Shown here: positions 34,216 to 45,465 of the stretch, piece by piece
Numbering within the stretch: position 1 is the first letter of the stretch
Layout of the letters: every line of letters begins with the position of its first letter
Source of the DNA: Calliphora vicina
Taxonomy: Eukaryota > Arthropoda > Insecta > Diptera > Calliphoridae
Assembly: GCF_958450345.1 (NCBI RefSeq)
Contig: NC_088783.1
Coordinates: forward strand, 12,465,701-12,529,700
Direction: 5' to 3'
DNA length: 64,000 nt
The notes under the pieces: generated by a model
What the model saw: the letters and a program-made list of their open reading frames with translations, nothing else
The model's database searches: none
Told to the model about the DNA's origin: nothing
Program-made: the position numbers and the translations under genes

Positions 34216-34660
34216 TTCTTTTTCATTAAAATCTAGCGTAAATTTTGGGATGACCATTTTTATTGTAATGTTTTCAGGTTTAAATCTAAATTGTGCCAAA
34301 AAGGCAAAGGAATTGAGATTTTGAACATGTTAACCTTCGCTTTACCAAAGGTTTTTTTATGTACATGGTTTTCCAATACCCACCCGGGTGGTACTGCACT
34401 TTTATACATATATGCGACGAACAAAATTTAAAAAAATCCTCATAAAAATTGTAAAATGATTTTAATAAATTTACAGAACTCTAAATCCGTAATGGTCACC
34501 CGGGTGGGTATTGGTAAATTGGTTTTACCAATTACAAAAGCTTATTATTATTTTATGTCTTCTTCCAAAAACTATAAATTTTGCAAAATCAGAGCACATT
34601 GTTTTTTATACTCGAAGTGGTAAATTTGACATACCATAACTAATTCTGTAGTGAAAAAGG
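34216..34660. other. Unassigned DNA
   Basis: No gene recognised. 'acccacccgggtggtactgc' at 34379-34398 and 'tcacccgggtgggtattgg' at 34496-34514 form an inverted pair about 100 bp apart, possibly another small foldback. Confidence 0.5.
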
Positions 34661-34664
34661 TTAA

Positions 34665-35676
34665 CTACACCATTTTTCATTGAAGTTGAGAAAATTCCAA
34701 ATGAAATTGAGAATTTCCATTTTAAATTGAGAAAATTCCAAATGAAATTGAGAAATTCCATATCAAATTGAGAAAATTCCAATCCAAATTGAGAATTTCA
34801 ATATAAAATTGAGAAAATTCCAATTGAAATTGAGAATTTCCATTTGAAATTGAGAAAATTCCAAATGAAATTGAGAAATTCAATTTTAAATTGAAAAAAT
34901 TCCAAATGAAATTGAGAAATTCAAATTGAAATTTAGAAAATTGCAAATGAAATTGGGAAAATTCCAAATGAAATTGGGAAAATTCTAAATAAAATTGAGA
35001 AACATTATATAAATTATTTTAAACTAAAAAAAACAAAATTAAAGCCACCTGATAGGTGCAATTGGTACCGCAGTCATTATTCAAATGGATAGTAGCAGAG
35101 GTTCGTTCACTGCCGAAAGCGCAAACGAATTGGTCAAAAGTGTTGATAGCAAGAGTTGAGTAATCAGTTATCTGAACTCGTTCATTGAGTCGCTATTATT
35201 TGGCCCAAAATCAAAAGTATTGTGAAGTCAAAGACGAATATACCAACCGTAATTCCTCCAAATGTAGGAGAGCAGATGACTTTATATCTTCAAGAATTAA
35301 TTATCGATTCCAAGTCCTGTATAACTACTGAAGATTGCAGTAGAGCTATACAACATACAACATCATTCCACCAAAGCGCCTTGGAATTCTAAGATATGCC
35401 TGTTGGTCATATGTTTTTTGTTTAATGTATATTATTTACATATGTAGAGTAAAATAAAATTTTCTCAATTTCATTTGGAATTTTCTTAATTTCAATTAGA
35501 ATTTTCCCAATTTCATTTGGAATTTTCTTAATATCAAATGGAAATTCTCAATTTCAATTGGAATTTTCTCAATTTAAATTGGGATTTTCTCAATTTAAAA
35601 TGGAAATTCTCAATTTCATTTGGAATTTTCTCAATATCATGTATAATGTTCTCAATTTCAATGAAAAATGGTGTAG
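34665..35676. mobile_element. 1012-bp foldback element with minisatellite arms
   Basis: Ends are CTACACCATTTTTCATTGAA and its inverse, flanked by a 3-bp TAA duplication (34662-34664 and 35677-35679). The left arm (to about 35005) and right arm (from about 35455) are built from 20-21-bp tandem units of the type 'aaattgagaaaattccaaatg' in opposite orientation, so the arms can pair over hundreds of bases. The core (35040-35410) is clearly GC-richer. TIR arms made of tandem repeats resemble Drosophila FB elements, but the 3-bp duplication is unlike the 9-bp duplication of FB and is closer to PIF/Harbinger. Confidence 0.82.
35046..35398 (+). pseudogene. GC-richer core with broken open frames (possible captured coding sequence)
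   Basis: Frame one reads IGAIGTAVIIQMDSSRGSF... and stops at 35157. Another frame is open from 35189 to the TAA at about 35393 and reads ...IVKSKTNIPTVIPPNVGEQM...TTEDCSRAIQHTTS.... Amino-acid composition is balanced, unlike the F/K/N/Y-rich noise frames elsewhere, and base composition differs sharply from the arms. I do not recognise the protein. It could be a transposase remnant or a captured host exon with a frameshift and stop. Confidence 0.4.
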
Positions 35677-35699
35677 TAAGTTAATTTTCTGAAACCTTA

Positions 35700-37090
35700 A
35701 GTCTTATTCTATGATTTTTGTCTAAATTATTTTGCAAAAGGACTTGTAGTTTCAAAGATATTTCATTTTGTATGCATTAGGTCTCACTATTAACTGTTTA
35801 AATAATTTGTTACGTATGAGTGATATGTAATAATTTCGCAATAATTATACGTCAAAGTTAAAATGTTATCAGGTGTTATGAAAAAAACCACAAATATTGG
35901 TTTTTCATTAGAAATTTGCAAATTTTAAAGGTTTTTTTTGACATGAAATTGCCAATTCAAACCAACATACATACAAACATAAGTATGCGGTTAATGCAAA
36001 ATGGTACATTATTGGTTTGATAAAAGCACAACAGTTTGTAAATACAAATTTAATTGAAGTACAAATGTTTTATTTTTAAATATATTTTACTCATACTTCA
36101 AGGAAGTAGCCTTTAGCTAAATTTAAACATAAATAATGAATGCCTTTTTTTACTTAACTTTAACAACAGCGGCTCATAATAATAGTTTCTTTGGAATTAA
36201 TTAAAACTATGAAATATTTGTTGTAATAAAAAAACTTTAATTTTAAATAAAATTTAATTTTTTTTCTTAAACCAACATTATTTACAGTTTTATTATTCCG
36301 TTTTTTTACAAAAAAAAGGATGTAAATAGACAATAACAAAAAATTATAAGCCAAAAAGAAAAATAATTTTATTATATGAGTTTATTTCAAGGGAAATAAA
36401 CAAATAAATAAATATAAATATGTTTGTGTGTTTTTGTATATAAAAAAGTAAAAACAAAATTCATAAAAATATGGCATTCAACCAAAAACACAACAAAACA
36501 AAAGCAGCAGCACACTACCAACAATGAATTTTATTTTTATACAAAACGGAAGTACTTTAGCAAAGCAGCTGAAATATGTACTTTATTGCGGGGTTTTCCC
36601 TTTTTACTGTTTTGTTTTGGTTTGCGCGTAATGCCACCAAAACAAAGCTTGGGTTTTATTTTTTTTTTGAGAATTTATTTATAAATATTTGTATATTCTT
36701 TATTTTTTTAAGAGGATTTTTATGCAGATTTTTATTTGTAAAGTTACAAAAAAATTCTTTGGTTTAGTGGATTTTTATTTTGTAATAGAATTGCATCTAT
36801 TTTGGATAAAAAACTCTACACAAACAGTTTTATATAAATAAAAAATGAGTTACGAGAAAAGGATTTATGTAAATTAGGCTGGGCACGTTTGTAATGATGA
36901 AAAATAAGGTGTTGATGTTCCCAGCTAAAATAAAAGCATCGTTTTTTAGGAGAAAAACTCCTTTTTTAAGATTTTTATGATTTTTTTCCACATTTATCGC
37001 AAAGGAAACATGCGAAATATTGGGTGTATGACTTAGAAATGTGGTATTTAAAATAGATATAACTTATATGTAATTTTGAAGGGTACATAT
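35700..37090. other. Unassigned AT-rich DNA
   Basis: No gene recognised. 36424-36850 is rich in 'aaaaca' and 'tttttt' runs. 'taggctgggcacgtttg' at 36885 faintly resembles the family-E terminus. Confidence 0.5.
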
Positions 37091-37799
37091 GTATCTGTTA
37101 TTGTACCCTCCACCACAACAAGTGGTGAATGAGGGTATATATAGGTTTGTCATTCCATTGAGAAATATTCATCTGAGATCCAACAAAGTATATATTTTCT
37201 TGATCCTTGTGAAATTCGAAGTCGATTGAGCCATATCCGTCTGTCTGCCCGTCTGTGTGTCTGTGTAAAACACGCTCACGTCCAAAATACGCCAAAAAAA
37301 ATTGGTAGAATTACAAAAATATGTTTATTGTTGTCCTAAGCAGTTTGGTATTGAAAATCAGCAAAATCGGTTCAGTAGAACCAGAGCTATGAACTAGAGT
37401 AAAAAATATAAAGAATGAAGTTTTGATGTCGGTTTTTTAATATTTGATTGTTAAAGAAAAACAAAAAAAAAAACGATAAAGTTAACAATTCAAGTATTGA
37501 TAATGTTAAAAAACACTCGAAAACAAAGTCCAGCATTAAATTTTCATCAGAAATATTCTAATCAGATTAACTCCCGAACAATCTACAAAACAATTGACTA
37601 GCAAACCCTTTAGTTTCCGTTTTGGAGCTATGCTTTAAACAATTTTAGCTAGTTGGACATGATCCTGAATTCAAATACAATATAAACGTATTAAGAACTT
37701 TTTTATGTCGTTCATTAATTCGGGGTTTAAATTGAGTAACTAATTCTTTAGTAAATTAATTATTCACTATTTCTAAATTATAAATAACATATTGTATTA

Positions 37800-38523
37800 T
37801 ACATCAAGCACTATCAACGTTGCCGAATCTTTGCTTAATAAAGTGGTCTTGGGGAATTACTCAATAAAGGGAATCTGTCCAAAGTTTGATATCATTGTCA
37901 GTGAACGTGGCTAATTTGAAGTCAGGCAGTGCATGGTTAACGTATTTACAAATACGCAAAAAGTTTATTACCATGTTAGACAATGATGTTCAAAATCATG
38001 TATAAGACTCCATGCTTTTCTTGTGACAAAACGTTAGTTTGCAATATTTGTGTTTATCATTCGATTTATTAAATATTGCGCAACACTTACGTACGCGGTT
38101 AATAACATCACTAATAAACATATATTTTAAGATCATGGCGTTCATCTATTTCAATGTAATCAATGTAATGGCGTTCATCTATTTCAATGTAATCATTATA
38201 AATGTCATCCTCAATATCACTTTCGATGACCGTTTCAAAATCACATTCTCCATCACATTCAACTCCACTTTAATCTAAGTTAATATTTTGATTATTAATT
38301 GCGATTCTTCTAATATTTCGCCAGCTAAATAACAAATATTTTATTCCGTACCATTTATATTCATTGGTTCAAGTCCTAAGTTAAAAATTTTGAAAGATTT
38401 GTTTTTAGAATTGTAACTTCTTGCAGTAATATTTATATATTTATAGAAGGAGCTATCGGAACACTCATATACAGCGATCGAAAGTCCCTTTGTCTTTAGT
38501 TGTTTGTCGAATTTCAGAAACAA
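37800..38523 (-). pseudogene. Degraded hAT-like transposase fragment
   Basis: The minus strand from 38523 reads GLSIAVYECSDSSFYKYINI followed by TARSYN...KSFKIFNLGLEPMNINGTE. This resembles the 'W(S)S....Y..ITAHY....(K/L)L.NLGL..M...HTAE' block of hAT transposases. Downstream, an acidic stretch ('VIESDIEDDIYNDYIEID', about 38230-38140) fits the variable linker after that block. Further on, 'CKYVNHAL' near 37930 may be a relic of the hAT C-x-x-H-x-L-N motif. Stops and frameshifts abound. An internally duplicated 'gaaatagatgaacgccat' repeat (38140-38190) is present. The assignment is tentative. Confidence 0.4.
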
Positions 38524-38599
38524 TACAATTTTTGTGAGTCATTATTACTTATTTAAATTTGGAATCATGAAAAATTTTAAGCAATTTAATAAATTTAAA

Positions 38600-38758
38600 T
38601 ATATATGAACATTTATTCGTTTTATTCGATTATTCTACATAAAATTGTTCGAATTATTCGTTATTCGAAAATGGCCATTTTTAAATTGTTCGAATAATTA
38701 TTCGTAAGAAGTTATTCGATTAATCGAACGATCATTAGTCGAATGAATACCCTACTAT
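38600..38758. repeat. Motif-rich terminus (TTCGAATAATTCG type)
   Basis: About 150 bp packed with 'ttcgaattattcg', 'gttcgaataattattcg' and 'ttattcgattaatcgaacg', ending 'gaatgaataccctact'. Read inverted it starts tagggtattcattcg. It borders the hAT-like relic and is probably its subterminal region. Confidence 0.5.
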
Positions 38759-39374
38759 GAACCAAAATGTGAGACAACCTAAAAAAAATTTAAAATTTTC
38801 ACATATTTTTGGTTATTTGTTTAAATATATTGCAGATAATATCATAAAGCTTTACACACGTTATTTTTATAATTAAAAGACTAACTCTGGTGAAAATTAT
38901 AAAATCGGTTCATGATTTCTTCTAGCCCCCATACAAATTTCTTCCCGAAATATGGCTTTATGGTCTATAAATGCCTTCAGAATTGCAGTATCCATACAAA
39001 ATTCAGCAAAAATAAGTTTCGTGCTAAAAGAAATCACAACACAATTTTTTTGCGGTTTGGCCCATATCTGACCATAGCCCCCATATAAAGTTCACTTTCG
39101 AAAATCACTTAAATTAACATAAATAACTTATAAATATCGCTATTAAGTTGAAATTCGTCATAAATAATCCCCATATATACCAAAATCGCTATACCTAATT
39201 CTATGATGATCGGCCTATAATTGGTTATAGCTCCCATATATATGGAGGTGGAGGGTACTTAAGATTCGGCAAAGTCGAATATACCGTTCTAACTTGTTTA
39301 TTCTCACTTAGTTATTGAACATTATAATGTAAACAACAAAGTTTTTTTTGCTTCGAAAATGGCGAAAGTGTGCC

Positions 39375-39960
39375 AACAAAGCGTTATGTGCGGGAAGTTT
39401 AGCTTTACTTCTTTAATTTGAAAAAAGTGCCGCCTATAGTGAATGTTCTCCATCTGTTTCAATGCGCGAGAGATGGTTTATGCGGTTCAGAAGTGAAAAC
39501 TATCGCCCAGGCAAGCCAAAAAAAGGTTTCAACACCAAGAATTGGAGGCATTACTACATCAAGATTGTTTTAAAACTCAACAAAAGCTAGCAAAATCATT
39601 AGAAGATACTCAAGCAGCAATTTAAAAATGATTGCGAGCAGCAGGATTCATCCAAGAGCATCGAAATTGGGTACCATACGAATTGCATTCGAGAGATCTT
39701 GAAACACGATTTTGCATGTCTCATATTATGCTTGAACGCTATAAAATTAAATCATTTTTGCACCGAATCATTTATTTATAATGAAGTGGTTGGGTAGTCA
39801 GTCGCTTTATAGTCCAGATGCAGATGCAGAACACTCAATCTGGGATACGCTACATTGTTTAAGGTTTTTTTTTACTGAAGTTGAGAAACATTAGCTTATA
39901 ATGAATTTAACTTTTATTTTAGTTTGAAACATCCACAAAATGTTTTTTTGAGCCACCCTA
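39375..39960 (+). pseudogene. Mariner transposase pseudogene, N-terminal half
   Basis: Plus-strand frames give KRYVREV near 39390 and ERWFMRFRSENYRPGKPKK near 39470. Then, after a frameshift, come QHQELEALLHQDCFKTQQKL, AKSLEDTQAAI plus two stops, and NWVPYELHSRDLETRFCMS near 39670, ending FLHRII at 39765. WVPYEL is the mariner hallmark (usually W-V-P-H-E-L), and FLHRI precedes the catalytic TGDE block, which is deleted. A possible terminal repeat 'tttttttgagccaccctaat' ends near 39961. It differs from the 33.3-33.8 kb relic in the HTH region. Confidence 0.85.
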
Positions 39961-39961
39961 A

Positions 39962-40725
39962 TATTTATATATATAAAGTTTAATTATAGTAGAATTCCTC
40001 GAATAAAGATTTTAAGGTTGTTTTCATTAACAGTTTTTCAGCAGGTGGTTCTATTGAAGCTTTTTTGTTGCTCTTTTTACTAGTGTTGATAATTTTACCA
40101 TTATCCAGAATTCTGGCAAGTTAGAGGAATTTGGTAACCATAATAGCATTTCTATCATATGAATAATTCTATACAAAATTTAAATGGAAGATCTTCCAGC
40201 TTTGTTAACAAATATCTTGTATTAGTAGGAAATTTTCTTTCATTGATAGTAGTATAATTAATGGAAATATATCAGCGGGAAAATTTAGTACAAAACTTTG
40301 TCTTAGAGTTCGTACTAAATTAGCATGACTGATCTTTGATGATTTCCCAGACCAAACTGCTGAAGATAGAAATTGGAACGTTCGTAAAAAGAGATATTTG
40401 GAATATTTGAACAGAAGATCAAAGCAGTGTTGAATAATTTCGGATTTAAAGTGCAGATTTTTGAATTTTTTAATTATTACAAGCTTTTATTTAACATGAA
40501 ATGATTGTTTGTTTCAAGCTATGACATTTCAATATTATGTTCGAAAATTCGAAGTTATGTTAGAACAATTTTTAAAGTCGTTAACATATTTTAGAGTTTC
40601 GTGTTCGGGTTTAACCTAAAACGAAACTGCGGATTTTCAAGGATTAAAATCGAAACCGAAACCCGACAATTAAGCTTAGGTTTTCGATTTTTACTTTTGA
40701 AAATTCAAAATTTAAAAATGAAAAA
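39962..40725. other. Unassigned DNA
   Basis: No gene recognised. At 40600-40690, 'gtgttcgggtttaacc', 'aaaatcgaaaccgaaacccg' and 'ttaggttttcgattttta' form inverted related motifs, perhaps a motif-rich transposon tip. Confidence 0.45.
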
Positions 40726-40729
40726 ATCT

Positions 40730-41720
40730 TTGTGCCCCTTTGTGAATTTTGTATTCTCATTCAGCATCATGAAAGCTTAATTTCATATTTCATTATTATA
40801 GAAAATACAAAAAGTACAATTAAGAGGAAGGAAGGTACCTCTATGTGAATTCAAAATCATGTGTAACTAAGTTTTAGGTTTATTATCATAAAATTTTCAA
40901 TAAGCACCATTGCAATAAGTAAATAGTACCATTACTTTTATCCCTTTTTAATTCTCATTCACTCAGAACCATAAATGCATAATTAAGTGTTTCTAGATCC
41001 ATCGTTATAAAAAATCAAAAAGTACTATTAGTAAAAATAAAGTACCTGTGAGTCCCTTTTTAGATCATAACTCAATCAAGCTCATGTGTGTTTAATTTCC
41101 TGCTTATATGTTTATTCTTATACAATTTAAGGCACGAAAAAAAGCCAATAGTTTTTTGTTACCTCAATATCATTAAGTTATCCAAATTCTTTCAGCCAAC
41201 TCTTATGCATGCGCGGATCCAGAGGGGGTGAAATAGGAAACCAAAACCGAAAATATATATAAAAAAGGAATAAAAAGAAAAAATGTAGAACAAATTTTAA
41301 TTCCCCCCCCACAAATGGTTGACCTGGATCCGCGCCTGTATTATGTATATAAGTAAACTAATTTAATATAATAAAAAGTACCATTAGAAGAAGTACCAAT
41401 TTTCCATAATTGAACTCCATCAAGTTAAAATTTCAAAGTAATTTCCAGATTCTAGGTCCAAAACTATAGAAAATAAAAAAATTATCATTTGAAGACCGAA
41501 AAAGTACTCCTTAGTTCTCCTTTTTTGGTACCATAATACCATTAAGCCCCTATTATTGATTATTTCTTTACTGAGAGGCATATTAGCCAACATTAATGTA
41601 CTTATATAAGTTAACTATTTAATATATTAAAAAAATACCATTAAAATAAAAAGTATCAATTTTCCTTTATACTCTTAAACACCCGTCAAGTTTTTACTAC
41701 CTAAACATTCGATATTCCAA
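40730..41720. repeat. Diverged tandem repeats with 'aaaagtaccatta' motif
   Basis: The phrase 'aaaaagtac(c/a)attag' or close variants recurs near 40815, 40905, 41027, 41370, 41470 and 41620. It is followed each time by 'agtacc..ttttcc/ctttt', 'attctcattca' or 'aactccatcaag'. Spacing is roughly 100-170 bp once the MITE at 41208-41338 is removed. Copies are strongly diverged, so this is an old tandem block. Confidence 0.55.
41208..41338. mobile_element. hAT-like MITE (GCGCGGATCCAG termini)
   Basis: The left tip CATGCGCGGATCCAG and right tip CTGGATCCGCGCCTG are inverted. Flanks tcttatg (41201-41207) and tattatg (41339-41345) are a probable 7-8-bp target duplication with one change. A paralogous empty site in the same repeat block lies near 41585-41615 ('agccaacattaatgtactta'). 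The G-rich/C-rich interior ('agagggggtg', 'ttccccccccac') stands out. hAT assignment rests on the CAG-type tip and the duplication length. Confidence 0.65.
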
Positions 41721-41875
41721 AAATCCCTTCTTAGTGAATCTAGCTTTAGGCGTTTGGCGTCAGTCACTCAGTAACGTTAATCTATTATATATATAGATTA
41801 TTGAGTACCCAAATTAGAAGTTTCTAGTAGTATCGAATTATTAAAAGTAGAAGTATTTGAAAGCACTATTATATA

Positions 41876-42773
41876 TGGGCAATTCCACATCATCGTACGT
41901 GACATTTGAACGCCTATAGAGTGGAATAGATTTTGCAAAAATAAGAGTATCTGAAAAATTATTTTGTTCCATTCAGAAGGTACTATATTTTAAAATAATA
42001 AAAAGTTCTTTCGAAATATTGTTGTCCAAAATATTGATCGAAATAAGGGTATATCGTACGTGACATAAAACGGAACTCATTTTGAGGTACATGTAGAAAT
42101 ATGCGAAAATATTCGAATCGTGAGAGGTGTTATGTTTTCTTTTAATTTCTTACACTAAACGAAATATTTTTCTTTTACAATCCGTCATATTTAAATAAAA
42201 ACAATCTTTGGATGATTTTATAATAAATAAAATTTTATATCGTACGTGACATACCGTACGTGACAGATTTTTCTCTTATAATAAAAAAATATATATTCTG
42301 TAAATATATGTATACAAAAACTAAAAAAATTAATAGAAAATATACATTCGGTTTCAATAAACAATTTGACAATAGCAAAAAAACAATCAGAGTCAAATTC
42401 ATTTCATACTACAAGCTAATTGGGAGCCTAGTTTTCGCCGCAATTTTAGCCTAAAACATACCTAAAACCATAGGGTAACATAGAGACGAGACGTAATTGT
42501 CAAAAACCTAAGTCTGTTGTCAAAAACCTATCTCTGAAACATATTTTTTGTTGTATTTTTGTTTGACAAATCGTAGTGTCTCGCCTCTATGTATAATTCT
42601 CTATGCCTAAAACATTAAAAAATTAAATATAATCAGTTTAAACTATTATTTTTGTCTTTAAAATGTTGTAATATGATCATAGTAACATTTTATTATTTTC
42701 AAATCATCTTGAAAAAAAGTTTCAAGGGTTTTTGTTTTTTCAGTCGTGGTAGCGATTCTCTTGGAATTGCCCA
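41876..42773 (-). mobile_element. CGTACG-family TIR element, copy 2 (with nested MITE)
   Basis: Starts TGGGCAATTCCACATCATCG after TA and ends TTGGAATTGCCCA followed by TG (a decayed TA). Inverse orientation to copies 1 and 3. Contains CGTACGTGACA at about 41895, 42056, 42242 and 42257. A 137-bp MITE plus its 8-bp duplication accounts for the extra length. Confidence 0.82.
42469..42605. mobile_element. 8-bp-TSD MITE family, copy 2
   Basis: Inserted in the CGTACG element and flanked by CCTAAAAC (42461-42468 and 42606-42613). Tips are catagggtaacatagagac and gcctctatgtataattctctatg-type inverse. The interior 'gtcaaaaacctaagtctgtt' links it to the copies at 28004, 47317 and 47516. Confidence 0.78.
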
Positions 42774-43117
42774 TGTGTGTATTTTAAAGCATTTTCCTAT
42801 CTTATCAGCTGAACTAAAAACCGAAATTCTTTGGTTCGAAATCGAATTTATATTCGATCATTTTCGTAAGCTATTTTAACAAATCATGAAAATTCTTGAA
42901 AAAATAATTGTTGTTTAATTTGAGTAATCGTGTTAATGAATGTATGTACTTAAATACATAGTTCTTTGGATGCAAATGTATATAGTTCTTGTTTATAGAT
43001 ATTTTCAAAGTATTTTAATGAAATTACTCATAAAAGAACTTTTATCAAAATATAAAAGATTGTTTTTATTTATTATAAATAAATTTAAATCTCTCAATCT
43101 AATTTATTGGTGTAAAT
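42774..43117. other. Unassigned AT-rich DNA
   Basis: No gene or repeat boundary recognised. Confidence 0.5.
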
Positions 43118-43182
43118 TAATATTACTCATACGCACTGATTGATAAATTGAAAAATGCTTGTGTTATAAAATATTTATCATA
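43118..43182 (+). repeat. Dispersed repeat G, copy 1, left part
   Basis: 'aatattactcatacgcactg', 'attgataaattgaaaaatgc' and 'ttgtgt' match copies at 44088-44170 and 45150-45265. The repeat is interrupted by the CGTACG element and resumes at 43806 ('tatgccacaaaatacacag', 'attgaaataaatctaatta'). Confidence 0.65.
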
Positions 43183-43805
43183 TGAGCAATTCCACGGGAA
43201 TGGCTACCACGACTGAAAACACAAAAACCCTTGAAACTTTTTTCAAGATTATTTGAATAAAAGAAAATAATAAAATATTACTATGTCAAAGTATTTAGAT
43301 CATATTACAACATTTTAAAGATAAAAATAATAGTTTAAACTGATTATATTTAATTTTTTAATGTTTTAGGCTAAAATTGCGGCGAAAACTAGTCTCCCAA
43401 TTAGCTTGTAGTATGAAATGGATTTGACTCTGATATTAAATTTTATTTATTATAAAATCATCCAAAGATTGTTTTTATGTTAATATGACGGATTGTAAAG
43501 GAAAAATATTTCGTTTAGCGTAAGAAATTAAATGAAACCATAACGACTCTCACTATACGAATATTTTCGCATATTTCTACATCTACCTCAAAATGAGTTC
43601 CGTTTTATGTCACGTACGATATATCCTTATTTCGCTCAATATTTTGGACAACAATATTTCGAAAGAACTTTTTATTATTTCAAAATATAGTACCCTCTGA
43701 ATGGAACATAAAGACCAAATTATTTTTCAGATACTGTTATTTTTGCAAAATATATTCCACTCTATAGGCGTACAAATGTCACGTACGATGATATGGAATT
43801 GCCCA
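43183..43805 (+). mobile_element. CGTACG-family TIR element, copy 3 (clean ends)
   Basis: TGAGCAATTCCACGG ... ATGGAATTGCCCA, flanked by TA (43181-43182) and TA (43806-43807). The host repeat G in uninterrupted form at 44145-44165 ('attaatcatacgccac') gives the empty site and supports these ends. A deletion relative to copy 1 removes the 'ctattgtcaaattg...' segment. Four short stretches of TGTCACGTACGA type occur across the family. No transposase. Confidence 0.85.
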
Positions 43806-43865
43806 TATGCCACAAAATACACAGTAGTAATAAACGAAGTATTGAAATAAATCTAATTAATAATA
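43806..43865 (+). repeat. Dispersed repeat G, copy 1, right part
   Basis: Continuation of 43118-43182 beyond the insertion; aligns with 45213-45270. Confidence 0.6.
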
Positions 43866-44087
43866 ATAGAGCAAAATCTACACTCATTATTCCATAACAT
43901 TTGCTTCCACTTAACAGAGCCAACTCAGAGAAGTACAAACTATTTTTTTGTGTGGTTGTAAATTATACTTCAAACCTACAATGGGTTTTTTTAGTGATTA
44001 AATATCAAATAATTGTTTATGTAATTTAACGAAGTTTTCAATATACATATAAACCCGAAGACCACTGTGTAATTAAATGTTATAAAT
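43866..44087. other. Unassigned DNA between repeat G copies
   Basis: AT-rich; no gene or element recognised. Confidence 0.5.
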
Positions 44088-44170
44088 TAATATTACTCAT
44101 ACGTACTGATTGATAAATTGTGAAATGCTTGAGTGAATAAATATTAATCATACGCCACATAAAACGATAA
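44088..44170 (+). repeat. Dispersed repeat G, copy 2
   Basis: 'aatattactcatacgtactg', 'attgataaattgtgaaatgc', 'aaatattaatcatacgccac'. The unit itself contains a near-direct repeat ('aatattactcatacgcac' and 'aatattaatcatacgccac'). The same phrase inverted ('gtggcgtatgattaatatt') occurs at 53158 and 62131 in mariner-tail repeats. Confidence 0.6.
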
Positions 44171-45149
44171 GTATTTCCGGACTCTATGGACTTCAATAAC
44201 ACAGAATTTCTGTGCTTGGATTCAGCACAGTGTTATTGTTCATGATGAGAAAATTGTGCCAAACAATATCTTTATGATGTAGAAATAGTTTGGTATATTA
44301 TCTGGGAAAAAAAACTTTAATTTGAATTTTCTTACTTTTTTATTACTAAATAAAATATACAAAAAATACCATCGAATTGAAAATTATAATTTTTTTAACA
44401 CAAATATTAAATGTTTTTACCATTTTTTTCCATACAGCCACACAACATATCATTTATGTAAATTAATTTTTCATTACTTGTCAGCGCACATAAAAATTAT
44501 TTTCTTTGCTTTTAAAATGTATAATAAATAAACATCAAGTGAAAATTTAAATCTTCTGATAGATTTATTTTGTCGACATAAAACAAAAATAAGCAAAGAA
44601 ATCAACAATTTTTATTAAATGGTCAACGAATTTTTGTATTACAGACGGACTTTTAGCCTGTGTAGCCGCAACAAATAAAACCAGCCAACAATTGTTTATT
44701 GTTTTTTCTCACTTCTTTAATATATCATTATGGAAATCATTGATTTTATTTATTTATTTCTCATCTTGTTTCCCTTACCCCTCACCAGTCTTGTCGCTGC
44801 TTTAAACAACTACACTTACCGCTAAAATAAACAAATGAACGAATGAACGAACAAACAAATGCTTTAAGATAATTTATATTTTATTTATTCAAGTGTGCAT
44901 CTGATACACTCACTTCTAATGTTCTAATGGTAGTCGTCTTGGATTTACTCTACTGAACAGAAAAGTGTTTGGTTTTTTGCTATTGTTTTTTTTTCTCTGA
45001 CTTTTCACAGTGGTTTTGAGGGAAACTGAAGTGGCTTTAGAAATGCAAAAGTAATTTTAAGATTAACATGAATGTTGATGTTACAAATTTGTATTATAAT
45101 TTATTTATTGTAGTACCAAGATATAAGCATTTAAACTTTATAATTGCAA
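44171..45149. other. Unassigned DNA
   Basis: No gene recognised. 44640-45060 has a more balanced composition ('tgtagccgcaacaaataaaa', 'cccttacccctcaccagtct') and could be unique intronic or intergenic DNA. A 'gaacgaatgaacgaac' run lies near 44838. Confidence 0.5.
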
Positions 45150-45265
45150 AATAATATTACTCATACGCACTGATTGATAAATTGAGAAATGGTTGTGTAA
45201 AAACATATTAATCATACGACACACAATATAGAGCAGTGCCAATCGAATGATTGAAATAAATTTAA
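45150..45265 (+). repeat. Dispersed repeat G, copy 3
   Basis: Same block order as copies 1 and 2, extended by 'gtgccaatcgaatgattg' and 'aaataaatttaattg'. Confidence 0.6.
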
Positions 45266-45294
45266 TTGAAAGCAAGAGATCTATATCACAACAC

Positions 45295-45465
45295 AAATTT
45301 TAAATATTTTTAGGTAAAGAAAATTTATTTTTTTTTCTCAAAATTGTTTTTCAATTTTTTATTCGAAATTGTTTTTTTTTAGTTTTTTTCGCATTAAAAA
45401 TTTGTTTCCCGATTATGACCCATTGTAGGACCAACTTCTCTAGCCTTATACCAACCAACCAGGTA
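45295..45465 (+). repeat. Family C fragment
   Basis: 'aaattttaaatatttttagg', a T-rich middle, 'cccgattatgacccattgta' and 'accaacttctctagcctta'. The sequence then diverges at 'taccaaccaacc'. Confidence 0.65.

Larger units (their letters stand above)
37098..39298 (-). mobile_element. Family B INE/Helentron-like element with an insertion
   Basis: On the minus strand it starts near 39298 ('acaagttagaacggtatattc', then the hairpin TTCGAC-ttt-GCCGAA and 'aagtaccctccacctcc'). It continues with 'gggagctataaccaattata' and 'aggccgatcatcatag', which parallel family A. It ends at about 37098 with 'cagacggatatggctcaatc', 'gatcaagaaaatatatactt' and the terminal hairpin 'tacccTcattcaccact...gtggtggagggta'. 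The centre (about 37440-38760) is occupied by unrelated sequence with hAT-like features. Confidence 0.7.

Noticed and set aside
34722..34967. 81-codon minus-strand frame rich in F, Q, N, S
   Set aside because: Falls entirely in the foldback arm minisatellite.
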